Shown here: in pieces, positions 9,971 to 20,617 of the stretch
How positions within the stretch are numbered: position 1 is the first letter of the stretch
Layout: every line of letters begins with the position of its first letter
Source of the DNA: Hygrophila difformis
Taxonomy: Eukaryota > Streptophyta > Magnoliopsida > Lamiales > Acanthaceae
Length of the DNA stretch: 64,000 nucleotides
Direction: 5' to 3'
Assembly: GCA_030278955.1 (NCBI GenBank)
Contig: JAOANR010000001.1
Location: forward strand, 38,714,890-38,778,889
Notes under the pieces: generated by a model
Database searches by the model: none
Told to the model about the DNA's origin: nothing
What the model saw: only the letters and a program-made list of their open reading frames with translations
Translations under genes and position numbers: made by a program

Positions 9971-11650
9971 ATGGTCAGCGCTAGGGTTCCCTCCTCGGCG
10001 ACATTGTCTTCTCCAACGGCGCTCCATGATCCGGGAGGAAAGATTCAATCTTTCGTCTCTCCCTCTCCTCCTACTGCCTTGGTTCTCCCCCAGGCGAGGC
10101 CTGGGGACCTGTCTCGCTCGTTTCGTGATGCTGCCATGGCGACCCCGGCGTCATCTGCTTTTGAACTCCTGCCAGCCACGGAGGCTAGAGATTGGTTGAA
10201 GGAGAAGCTCGCTACTATTGAGTGTGATGGCCCCAATAGGCGGTGCCCTAAGGTGCGGTTTGAGAAAGTGGTGTTGGAAGAATTGTATGAACCATGGAAG
10301 GATACCCTTGTTCTCAAAGTTCTTGGGACCACGGTAGGGTTTATGGTGTTAAAGTAGAGGCTCGGAAGGGCTTGGAACCTAGCGGGTAAATTTGAACTAC
10401 TTGATGTTGGGCATGGGTGCTTCCTTGCCAAGTTTGTAAGGCCGGAAGACAGGGAGAAGGTGCTTACGGGTGGCCCATGGATGGTCTTCGACCACTACCT
10501 GGCGGTCAAGCGATGGTCGGCGGATTTCAATCCTAGGAAATCGCGGGTGAATACAATACAAACCTGGGTCAGATTTATGGAACTCCAGCAAACGTTCTAC
10601 AATGAGAATGCCTTGCGGGTGATTTCTGCGGCGTTGGGTACGTTAATCAAAGTGGACAAAAACACCTTGGCGATATCTCGGGGCCGATATGCTAGGGCTT
10701 GTATTGAGATTGATCTGGATCAACCACTCCTCGGGATGATTGAAGTTGAAGGGGAGGTAGTTCAGATAGCCTATGAAGGCTTGCATGTTATGTGCATGAA
10801 GTGCGCTTGTTATGGGCATGTACAGGACCGTTGTCCGAAAACCGGGAAGGACTGCCCGAACCCCGTTGCAGATTCGGGTGGTGTTGATATTTCGTCCGTT
10901 GGTCCAGATAAAGGGGATGTTCCGGTTCCCATGCCTGAGGACTCGGGGCCAGCAGGCGCGGTTTTGGAGGGTGGAAGCAAGGAAGTCGGGGACACGCATG
11001 CGGACCTGGGAGTTAGAGAATGGATGGTGGTGAAAAGACGAAAACCACGCCATCCTAAGCAATGGAAAAATAATAAGCCAAGTGCCGAGGGAGGTAGCAA
11101 GAAGGAGCGCCAGATAGCGGATGGTGAGGGTTTCCTTATGTTGTCGACCTTGGCCGCGGTTCAGGATAAGCAGGATCGACTGGAGACTGGAGAGGAGGGT
11201 ACCATGGAGATGGCGGACTCGGGATCAAGTTTGGTTGTCATGCCAAGGGAGGGCAGTGCTGGGTCTCTGGCGCCACCAGTGTCAGACAGTAGACTGATCA
11301 AGTCGGGCATTCCGAAAAAGAATCAAGCGCGAGTTAAAACCCTATTGCATGGGGTTAAGAAGAAGCGGGGGGAGGGTAAAGGCATTAGCGGGAATGAAGG
11401 AATGACTAGTTACACTTCGAATAGTGCTAAGAGCCTTCCCTCAAAGTATCGGACCCTGCTGACTGAATGTGCAGGTGAAGACGTCTCCATATCATCTGGG
11501 TTAGGGCCCTTGGTGAATCAACTTGTTGCTAAGGGTGAGGCAACTGTGGTGAATAATGGGACTGTGTCCGTTGTTACTGGGATCTCGGTCTCAAAGGAGT
11601 TTGGAATGGAAACTGTAGAAAACCCTGACTTGGCCTTGGTGCCACAATGA
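9971..11650 (+). pseudogene. LINE ORF1 protein (DUF4283-like / zinc-knuckle), one in-frame stop
   Basis: A single reading frame runs from ATG 9971 to TGA 11648-11650, interrupted by one TAG at 10355-10357. It would be about 559 codons without the stop. Upstream of the stop the text (residues about 75-128) and directly after it (through ..TGGPWMVFDHYLAVKRW) match the DUF4283 region common in plant LINE ORF1. A CCHC knuckle, C-x2-C-x4-H-x4-C (CMKCACYGHVQDRC), lies near 10795-10836, followed by a low-complexity tail. The likely role is binding LINE RNA in the retrotransposition particle. Translation could restart at ATG 10460, giving 396 aa. ORF2 overlaps by four bases (ATGA at 11647), suggesting coupled translation. 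Confidence 0.85.
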
Positions 11651-14097
11651 CTGAGTTTCATGAATTTAATGTTCTCTCATGGAATATACGTGGCGCCATG
11701 AGTAGAAACACCCAACGCCACATTGCGGATGTGCTCCGGGCAACTAAACCTGCGTTGCTCGCCATTTTGGAGCCGCAAGGCTCGTTTGATAGATTGAGAG
11801 TATTCTTCTATCGACTGGGGTATGATAGGATCTACGTTGAGGAATGTAATGGCCGAGCAGGGGGACTGTGGGTTCTTTCTTGCCTTGGTTGTCCGTATTC
11901 CTTCAACTTGATTCATAGCAGGCCGAGATTGGCCACGGTGTCGGTAGGGAGGGGGCAAGTAAATTGGTCACTCACTGTCATCTATGCTAATCCGTGTCAT
12001 AGGAGTCGACAGCAAGATTGGATTCATTTGAGGGAAACTTATGATTTTATCCGAGGCCCTTGGCTAGTGATTGGGGATTGGAATGAAATTGCTTCGCTCT
12101 CGGAATCCAGGGGATGTTCACCTGATGTTCGACATTGTATGGAGTTCCGGGCGGTACTGGAGGATTGTGAATTGGAGGCGGTGCATACTATAGGGAGTCC
12201 TTTTACTTGGCAAAAGAATACAACGGGTGGTCCACTTGCGTGCAAGCGGTTGGATAGGGCAGTGGCAAATTTGGATTGGATTAGCATGTTTCCAGAAGGT
12301 TTTGTTGAAGTACTTCAGCGTCGGGCATCTGACCATAACGCTCTCTCCTTGCGTTGTGCTAGGCCGGATGGAAGGGCAGGGGCTAGGCCTTTTCGGTGGG
12401 AGGCGGCATGGGCTACACACCATTATTATCCTCTTGTCGTGGAAGCAGCTTGGTTTGGCAATGAAGAAGCATCCTTTCAGCAAAAACTATCTCAAGTTAA
12501 AGAATCCTCTATACATTTTAATAAGTATACTTTTGGGAACATTCGTCGGCGAAAGAATCGGCTCCTTAGGCGTATTGCGGGTATTAGGCGCTGTATGGAG
12601 AGAGTGGATTCTGCACGTCTAAGCCTGCTTGAATCTCATCTGCTGAAGGCGCTGGATGAAGTTCTGGAACAAGAGGAGCTATTATGGTTTCAAAAATCCC
12701 GGGATAATAACATCCGCCTGGGAGATCGGAATACAAGGTATTTTCATGCTCAAACCTTGATCCGGCGGCAACGGGGAAAAATGCTCGGTCTTAAAGTAGA
12801 TGGAGTTTGGCAGCGAGATGATGAAGTGTTGAAGAATCATGTGTTGGCTCATTTTACATGGCAATATGGGGCACGAGTCCAGACCCCTGGTCGTGATGTG
12901 GGCATGGCGGCGCTGTCTCCGTTAGTGCATGATGGCACACTGGCTGATGTCATCCAGCCATGGGAGGTGAAGGCGGCAGTTCAGGGTATGAAGGGGTGGT
13001 CGGCCCCGGGTCCCGACGGTTTTCCGGCGTTATTCTATAAGGCCTACTGGGACGTGATTGGTCCTTCAGTTTGTGACTTCGCACAGAGGGCGTTGGATAG
13101 GGGTATCTTTGAGCAGACGGTTTCCAACACCTATATCTGTCTTATCCCGAAAATCGAAATTCCAAGGGAGATTCGACACTATAGGCCGATTAGTCTCTGT
13201 AATGTAAGCTACAAGATTCTTACGAAGATCATTGTTAATAGACTGAGGCCGTTTCTTCAAGATTACATTGGTCCATACCAGTCTGCTTTTCTTCCTGGCA
13301 GAAGCACGGCTGGTAATGCTATTATTTTGCAAGAGGTGGTGACGTCGTTCAGAAATCGCAACCGCAGAGCCAAGGAATTTTTGCTCAAGGTGGATCTTGA
13401 AAAGGCATACGACAATGTGAGTTGGGAGTTTCTGGAAGGGTGCCTGCAGGATATGTGCATTCCCGATAGGTTGGCTACGCTTATTATGTTCTGTGTACGA
13501 TCGCCAAGTTATTCTATCCTTTGGAATGGTGAGGCTCTTCCTGCAATATCACCATCGAAAGGGCTGCGACAGGGGGATCCGCTGTCCCCTTATTTATTTA
13601 TCATTGTTATGGAGAAGCTCTCCCGAACAATTCTGGATAAGGTCAATAGTGGTACATGGCGGCCGGTTCTGTTATGCCGGAGGGCGGATCCGTTGTCTCA
13701 CCTCATGTTTGCGGATGATCTCCTCCTTTTTTCCCGAGCAACTAATGAGAGTGCACGGTGTCTTGATGATGTCCTTACTAGTTTTGCACACAAGTCCGGG
13801 CTGCGTATCAACCTGGCTAAATCAAGAGCGTATGCTTCAGCTGCGGTTGGTGAGGATCAGGTTCGGGAGCTCTCTTCAATCCTAAATATTGAGTTCACAT
13901 CCAACTTGGAGAAATACTTAGGGTTTCCATTGTTCCATGGGCCTGTGAAGGCCTCCTGTTTTGATTTTTTGTTGGAAAGAATCACCTCCAAGTTGGGATC
14001 ATGGAAGAGAAAATTGTTGAATAAGGCGGGTAGGCTTACCTTGGCGCGAGCGGTGCTATCAACCATTAGTGCTTATGTTATGCAGACCTGTGTGTAA
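11647..14097 (+). pseudogene. LINE ORF2, endonuclease + reverse transcriptase part (frameshifted at 3' end)
   Basis: 816 codons are open. Residues about 1-225 are an APE-like endonuclease: NVLSWNIRG start, LEPQ glutamate, GDWNE, RLDRAV and the SDH motif near residue 228. The reverse transcriptase follows: SAPGPDGFPA, HYRPISLCN, LKVDLEKAYD (about residue 582), GLRQGDPLSPYLF and the catalytic FADD (about residue 687). The frame closes at TAA 14095-14097, and homologous sequence continues in another frame from about 14090, so a small deletion or frameshift broke ORF2 near 14085-14095. The enzyme would nick target DNA and copy LINE RNA by target-primed reverse transcription. All visible catalytic motifs up to the break are present. 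Confidence 0.9.
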
Positions 14098-15697
14098 TAA
14101 CATTGATCGGGCTGTGCGTGAATTCTTGTGGAAGGACAGTAGTGGCCGGGGTCTCCCACTGGTTAATTGGCAAAAGGTGGCACGGCCGCGAAAGCTAGGA
14201 GGGTTGGGAATCCGTGGTGCTCGCGATATGAATGTGTCGCTGTTGGGGAAAATTCTTGGTGACGTTTTGCAACACAGACCCAAGCCTTGGGCTAGATTGG
14301 TGACGAGCAAATATGGGTGTGGCTCTAGTCTATTCACTGCGCGTCCTGGTTCATCACTCTTATATCGAGCCCTGTGTCATGTAGTGTCGTTGCTTGGGGA
14401 GGGGTTTGGCCTGCGAGTTGGCTCTGGGGATAGTAGTTTCTGGCACTCTTCTTGGCTTGCTAATGGTCCGATTGCTCCTCGGATGTCATCTATTCACGCT
14501 TTGGATATGGATCTTCGGATTAAGGATGTATATTTTGAAGATAAATGGGATTGGAGTAAATGTTTCACAGTAATCCCTGATGAGATTAAAAGGGAGGTGC
14601 GGGACTTTGGGCCGTTGAGTATCCACCCCATGGCGGAGGATCTTACATGTTGGAAAGGGAATGCTTCGGGCACGTACTCGGTTCGGTCAGGGTATGAGTG
14701 GCTTCTTGCTCGACGTGGGTTGCCTCTAGACATGGATAAGTCTTGGGTTTGGCGTGTGCAGGTTCCGGAAAAGGTTCGCCTGATGCTGTGGCTGGTGGCG
14801 CAGGAGGCTCTCCCAACCAATACGTTACGAATGCATCGTGGTGTTGGAGGTTCTGATATATGTCCGGTTTGCTTGAGTGAGCCAGAAACGATAACCCATC
14901 TTTTCTTCCGTTGCAATACTGCTGCTACAGCTTGGAGGCAGATTGGAGGACTGCCATCGACAGCTCATGACATTTGGGGGCTGCCGTGTGGTAAATTGTT
15001 TCGAGAGCTTGGTCGCCGATGGAAGGGAGTACACTGGGGATTGATTTGGAGTATCTGGACTGCTCGGAACTGTGTGGCATTTGGTGGGGTGGCGGCTCAA
15101 GCGCCGGCCCTGGTTACACGAGCTCGGCATCTTGGCAGTCGCTTCGATCATGCTTGCAGGCGACCACTGCGGGAGCGATCTCCCTGCTATGTTAGCTGGC
15201 ATCCTCATGCAACGGCTGGGTATGTGTTGCATGTGGATGGTAGCGCATTTGGATCCCCGGGAAAAGCTGGTTTTGGGGGTGTAGTGCGCAGTGATGAAGG
15301 AAATTGGATCCAGGGGTTTTCAGGCTCGGTGGGACGAGCTAATATTATCGTTGCTGAGCTGTATGGTATTTGGCATGGGATGAAGACGCTGGTGCGACTG
15401 GGGATTGAAGAAGCATGGTGTTACTCCGATTCCTTGGATGCATTGCGACTCATCCGATCGGAGGTGGCTGCGGACCACTGCTTGTTTCCTCTCATTCGGC
15501 ATATAAAGGATTTGATTGGGGAGCATCCGGGGTTTATATGGAATCACATTTTGCATGAAGGGAATTCAGTGGCGGATTGTTTGGCCAAGCGAGGGGCGAG
15601 CTCGGAGGAGTTTTTCACCACTTGGGCATTTCCTCCGGATGATGCTCGTGCACGGTTAGCTGTGGATGCGGCAGGGGTTTGGTTTCCTCGATACTAA
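14090..15697 (+). pseudogene. LINE ORF2 continuation: RT zinc-binding region and RNase H
   Basis: This is the downstream half of ORF2 in a shifted frame; an ATG at 14069 opens it by chance. It starts in ..VCNNIDRAVREFLW, typical of the region after the LINE RT. The zf-RVT region near 14740-14930 contains ICPVCLSEPETITHLFFRC. A C-terminal RNase H domain lies at about 15215-15610: VDGSAFG (first Asp), AELYGIWHGM (Glu), YSDSLDAL (Asp) and NSVADCLAKRG (last Asp). RNase H would remove the RNA strand of the RNA-DNA hybrid. A domain of this kind at the ORF2 C-terminus is known in many plant L1-clade LINEs. The ORF ends at TAA 15695-15697, about 115 bp before the A tail. Confidence 0.88.
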
Positions 15698-15821
15698 GCT
15701 TCTGTTCTAGGCTCTTTACTGGTTCGAATTTTCTCTTCCTTCCCTCATTCTGTAGTTTTTTTAGATTTTCCCTTTGCCGACGCTTGAGCGTCTCTGTTCA
15801 CCAAAAAAAAAAATTAATAAA

Positions 15822-15840
15822 CTCTCTAAACAATTTATTT
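15822..15840 (+). repeat. LINE target-site duplication, right copy
   Basis: Identical 19-bp copy of 9903-9921, directly after the A tail. The first A may belong to the tail. Confidence 0.95.
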
Positions 15841-15987
15841 CACTAGAGTTGCTGTGTCTTTCTCTGGCCTTTTGGCTTTAAAATAAAAAAAATAAAAAAA
15901 ATAGAGTTGCTGTGCAAGTTAGCATTTCAACTTTATATGCAGTTATGCTATCAAACCTCCTTATTGTAATGTTTATGTGGTTCAAGA

Positions 15988-16718
15988 TAGGGGTGGGCAC
16001 GGTTCGGTTAACCTGAATTTTTCAGGTATTTGTATTTGTATTTGAACCGGGCAAATACTTCATTTCAGTATTTGTATTTGTAACCGGAGTCCTCGGTTAA
16101 CCGGGGGGTTCGGTTTCGATTCTATTCAGCGATTAAACGATTCGGTTCGATTATTTAAAATCTACGAAACTCAAAGATTTAAAAAATGAAAACTTGATTA
16201 TACATTTTTAGAGGGCCGGACGGGGTTATTACACTACAGAAAATATATATATATATAACTATGAAATCCAGTGGTTCTTTTCAATGTTATCAAAATATGT
16301 TAGTATATGTAACAAATCTTAATGTAGATGTATAATTCAATAATAGGGTATTCTGAAAGACAAAAATCAATATAGGCTTATTAATTATGATGATATATTT
16401 TGATAGTTAGCTCTTTAGTTTTTTATATACTTAAATAATTAAATTCATAATGATAAATATTATCTATATATAATTTTATATCATCAAATGTCTATATATT
16501 TGCAATATATATAACTTTTAAAATAAAATAAATATATTCGGTTCGGTTCGGTTAACCGGGGAAACAAATTATAGTATTTGTATTTGTATTTGAACCGAAC
16601 GAATACTGAAATATTATATTTGTATTTGCTCCGGGTCCTCGGTTAACCGGAAATTTGGTTCGATTTCGGTTCGATTCAGCGGTTCAACGAATCGGTTCGA
16701 ATATTTTGCCCACCCCTA
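15988..16718. mobile_element. hAT-type MITE with GGTTAACC/GGTTCG subrepeats, 731 bp
   Basis: The TIRs are TAGGGGTGGGCA and TGCCCACCCCTA, exactly complementary for 12 bp. A perfect 8-bp TSD, GTTCAAGA, lies at 15980-15987 and 16719-16726. Both ends carry GGTTCGGTTAACC and CAAATAC phrases in inverted arrangement, giving long sub-terminal inverted repeats. There is no transposase. The TIR matches the MITE at 8734, so both were probably mobilised by related hAT transposases. Confidence 0.9.
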
Positions 16719-16726
16719 GTTCAAGA

Positions 16727-17596
16727 CATTAAAAAACTTTTGTCACCATAAAAATATTTGTATCCACCACAAAGTTCAACATAAATCTTCTGACAATAGA
16801 AAATGATTGTATTCAACATAAAACTTCATGACATCAAAGAAAATTTCCCATTGTTTGCGTGTGCAATTAGCAGCTGCACCGTAGCAGCCTCCAAGTTAAT
16901 TAATTAAAAATTAAAATAAATTTATAAAACTAATTCGCAAACCTCCCCATTTATTTTATACCATTTTATTGGATGCTTTGTCTAGAATACCCCAACACAT
17001 GTTTACAAAAATTAAACAAATGAAGAAAATCTAAACCAATCTTTTTAAAGCAAAGTAAGGAGTATTTTAATTGGCATGATTTTACGTAATCTTTAATGAG
17101 AATATTTTGCAAAATAATTTACTAATAAGAAATGAAACATAACATAGTTTGTAAGGGCCTATGGCATACCACAAGGGACACATTCATGTACTTAAATACT
17201 AATAAATCCAATCATAATGTCACACCAAAGCGCACATTTCATTCTTATCCAAAACGCTATGATATTATAATATATAATAATCACCAATTAAACATTGTTT
17301 ACACAACAATGGCTTGTACAGCTAATAATTAACTTTTTAATCCATCAGAATCCACCACTACTATTTTAATGGATAAAGATTTATGTACTGTGTATAGTAT
17401 TTCAGGATGATATGATTCTGCTTGCTATAAAGAATGGAATAGAATTATAAACCACTTTCATTACATATATTGGCCAATTTCTCTTTATAAATTTATATAC
17501 CATCCGTGAATTTAAACCCGAAAACTAATGAAATGTATTTATTCAATTCGGTGACGGTTGTTCCCACTCGTCTGGGTAACTATTAATATTTGAGAC
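16727..17596. other. AT-rich non-coding region
   Basis: No gene, RNA or bounded repeat is recognised here. Confidence 0.3.
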
Positions 17597-19027
17597 TGTT
17601 GGTCCACTTTTCGTCAAGATTAAGTATCTAAACCCCGACTGTTTGTTCAACCACACACTTAAGTCAAATATTAGTAGGTTAGTTATCCAAAGTAAATGAG
17701 TGCAGTAAAGAAACAAGAACAAACAGAGAGTTGTTGACCCAGTTCGGCCCAAGGCCTACGTCTGGGGGATACCAATCCAGGAGTGTTCCACTATGTGTTC
17801 GAACACTACGTTACAACACGAACAATAGTGAACTAGTAATCTTTTACTCCAACACCCAAGCAGATGATCGATGGTACCAGAAACTCCCCTTTCTGGTGAG
17901 AATGCTCCGATTCTTCTTCGACCCCTTGAAGACACCTTCTTCAAGTTTCTCTTGAGTGAACCTGTAAAAGATCCTCCCTATGATGTAGCAATGAAGGGCA
18001 GTATCTTGTTTGACACGAACTTGAGTGTTCCCTTGATTGATGGTGTCGAATATCAACCAAGGGTTCGATGTGCACGATGAAACAGATGAGCACTCAAGTA
18101 ATCAATCTTCCTCACAACAATGATATGACTCTCGGATAGGGTGAAGAGATTGATGGGGGATTTCGCACACGTTTTTCACTTGAGAAGGACAATACGCAAA
18201 GAGCAGTATCACGTCCACTTTGATTCGTCCTTCTTAAAGAGATGTCCGAGAATCCCTATTGCTATGGAAGAGAATCATTAGCCCCACAGAATCTTCCTCC
18301 TTCCATAGCTGTCCCATTGCCTTCGGATGGAAAAATATTCTTGCCTTAGCTAGATCGCCCATCATAAGGAAATGAGAGATAGCCGTTGGAGATGCGCCTT
18401 GCCATGCATGAACATGCTTATCCGATCCAAAGATATCTTGCCAAGTTTACTATGCGGATAAGGACAAGGGGGTGGGATCCTATCTAGTGTTCAACATCGG
18501 AGTGGAACACATTATCTCAAAAGTAGAGGTACTAACAGAGACGACGCTTTCGAGATAGAAAGCGGGATTAGGACTATCCCAAGTATTCAATCAAATTAAG
18601 GGCTTTGATTTGCCTTAAATGGGTCAAAGACTTTGTTTTACCTTGAGCGTGTCAATGACTTTGTTTGCCATAAACAGATTAAGAGCTTCTACATATATAG
18701 AAAAGCGGTAAAGAAAAAAGTAAAGGAAAGTAAAATGAAGAAAGTAAATTGTATTTGATTGACGTTGAGGGTTGTTTACAAATACCAACAATCTTATTTA
18801 TAGATGTGCAACGTGTGCGTTGAATAGTCATGTCCATTTGGTAGAGATGCAACTGGTAGGAAGGATGTCTCTATTAATGGACAGTCATATCTGTTTGCGG
18901 AAGAACATGTTTGCACGTAAAAAGGTGTGTCTTCCCGTGAAATGGTGTAGTCCCGCTTTCCGTGACACATATTCTCGGTATACATTTTTAGAGGCTAATT
19001 AGGCCATTTTTAGGCCTTTTCCTAACA
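17597..19027 (+). mobile_element. possible solo LTR (~1.4 kb), boundaries uncertain
   Basis: The block starts TGTTGGTCCAC and ends TTTTCCTAACA, which fits the TG...CA rule. It contains the phrase GACCCAGTTCGGCCCAAGGCCTACG near 17735-17765, which I associate with plant LTR retrotransposons. The expected 5-bp TSD does not match (GAGAC on the left, ATTCG on the right), and no internal domain flanks it. It is non-coding: only short ORFs without recognisable domains are present. Confidence 0.35.
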
Positions 19028-19214
19028 ATTCGATACATAAAATGAGTTAAATTCTTATATTTTTTATGTGTTAACAATGGTATAATACTTTTAAAAGTAT
19101 GCATGTGCAGATAACAAAAAAAATATATATCGCATCACACAAAATATTTCACCATTACATAAAAATATCACTCACATAATACAAAATATATTATTTCATT
19201 CGTCGTACAATTTA

Positions 19215-19262
19215 TACATTTTTTTTTTGTGAACAGAGACGCTTCGGCTAAAATATACAAGG
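19215..19262 (-). mobile_element. 3' tail remnant of a LINE, minus strand
   Basis: Read on the minus strand, 19249-19219 gives AGCCGAAGCGTCTCTGTTCAC followed by a run of A. This closely resembles the 3' terminus of the full LINE (CCGACGCTTGAGCGTCTCTGTTCACC plus A run at 15775-15822). It looks like the extreme 3' end of a related, heavily 5'-truncated insertion. Confidence 0.5.
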
Positions 19263-19285
19263 AGTATTAATCGTTTGTTCATTTT

Positions 19286-19335
19286 TATACATCACATATA
19301 CAACATAATTTATACATCACATATACAACATAATT
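19286..19335. repeat. 25-bp tandem duplication
   Basis: TATACATCACATATACAACA plus TAATT occurs twice head to tail (19286-19310 and 19311-19335) without visible change. Confidence 0.9.
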
Positions 19336-19748
19336 TCCTAACAAGCCATCTTTCCGTATTTATGTATTTGTTTTTTTGGGCAAACTTGATCGCAAAGGGG
19401 AAAACTAAAAAAAAAAAAAAAAAGCTACTTAAATGGAGTACTAATCGTTTGCTCATTTTTATTTATTTTTTTAATAAGTCCCGTTTTTGATTTCTAACAC
19501 GCATGCAAAAACAAAGAGAGACAACACTGGCAACAGCGTCAATCTTCAAGCAATTGACATCAGGAAGCATTCCAATCCATCCAAGGGGGTACTATTGTCT
19601 TTTCAGCATGATACTGTGGGCTTACCTGTTACCACTAGTTGCTACACAACCGGTTTACACATTCCAGAATGAGCATACTATTAAAAATTAAAATGAAAAA
19701 AACTATAATAAAAAATGAAATTAAAAAAATAGAAAAACAGAGGAAGTA

Positions 19749-20230
19749 CTCCCTCCGTCCCACGAAGTTTGAACCCTATTCCTTTCTGGAGTGTCCCACG
19801 AAGTTTGAACCCTTTCCGTTTTTAGAAAAATTAAATTAATATAAGTTTGATTAGAATCTTAATTATTGTCAAATCCCATTAAAAATACTTACTTTTACTA
19901 TTCTGCACAAATTCCAATGCATTATTACTTTCCTACACAAAGTCCCTTATATTTCTTTAACTCTTAATATTACAAAATTGATACAAATAAAAATTGTATA
20001 AAATATATATTCTAAAACTACACGATTAGACGATTCTAACAAGACCACACTTGAATATTTTTCTCAAATTACATCACTACGATAATATTAAGTCAAAGTT
20101 AAACAATAAACAGTATCAAAATTCATTATAATCTTAAACACAAATACTCACACCACTTTAACTACTAAACTCTACTACCTAAATTACCGTGCCCAAAAGA
20201 AAGGCTTCAATCTTCGCGGGACGGAGGGAG
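19749..20230. mobile_element. Stowaway-type MITE upstream of RSH, ~482 bp
   Basis: The termini are CTCCCTCCGTCCCACGAAG and CTTCGCGGGACGGAGGGAG, with TA at 19747-19748 and 20231-20232. It is colinear with the MITE at 5442-5924 over its whole length, with scattered differences. Its right end is 387 bp from the RSH start codon, so it sits in or next to the promoter. Confidence 0.85.
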
Positions 20231-20232
20231 TA

Positions 20233-20617
20233 CTATATTTTAAATCTAATAAAACACCAGAATAATACAAAATGGGAAGAAGCTTCAATTTACACGCTCG
20301 TCAATCTCACTGTCTCAAGACTTTTCTTCTTCTACTTTCCCATTTACAAATAAAATAAATTGAAATAAACTCTTATTAATATCAATTTGCCCATCTCTAT
20401 TTCAGATTCATTTCTTAATTTCTCTCTGTTTGATTTTACCTCCAAACTTCTTCCCCAATCCCTACTTTATTCTTCCTTGTGGATCCTTGATTTGGGTTTT
20501 AAGTTGGGATTGGGAAGCAGGAGTTATAAATATCTGGAGATTGGAATTCGGAATTCACTGTAATCGACGGTTCCTGAAATCGTTGAAATTCGGTTGAAAA
20601 TACATTGAAAAAGATTA
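20233..20617 (+). promoter_or_regulatory. RSH promoter-proximal region and probable 5' UTR
   Basis: Non-coding interval between the MITE and the RSH start codon. It is AT-rich with pyrimidine tracts (for example TTTCTTCTTCTACTTTCCC near 20321-20340), a composition common around plant transcription starts. I cannot fix a TATA box or a cap site; ACAAATAAAATAAAT near 20346 is only a candidate. Confidence 0.4.

Larger units (their letters stand above)
9922..15821 (+). mobile_element. near full-length L1-type LINE (non-LTR retrotransposon)
   Basis: About 5.9 kb. It is flanked by a perfect 19-bp TSD, AATTAATAAACTCTCTAAA, at 9903-9921 and 15822-15840. The order is a 5' leader of about 50 bp, ORF1 (nucleic-acid-binding), ORF2 (endonuclease, reverse transcriptase, RNase H), a 3' UTR of about 115 bp, and an A-rich tail after GTCTCTGTTCACC. 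ORF1 has one in-frame stop and ORF2 one frameshift, so this copy looks non-autonomous now. The perfect TSD argues for a recent insertion. The complete 5' leader is unusual because many LINE copies are 5'-truncated. Confidence 0.93.
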
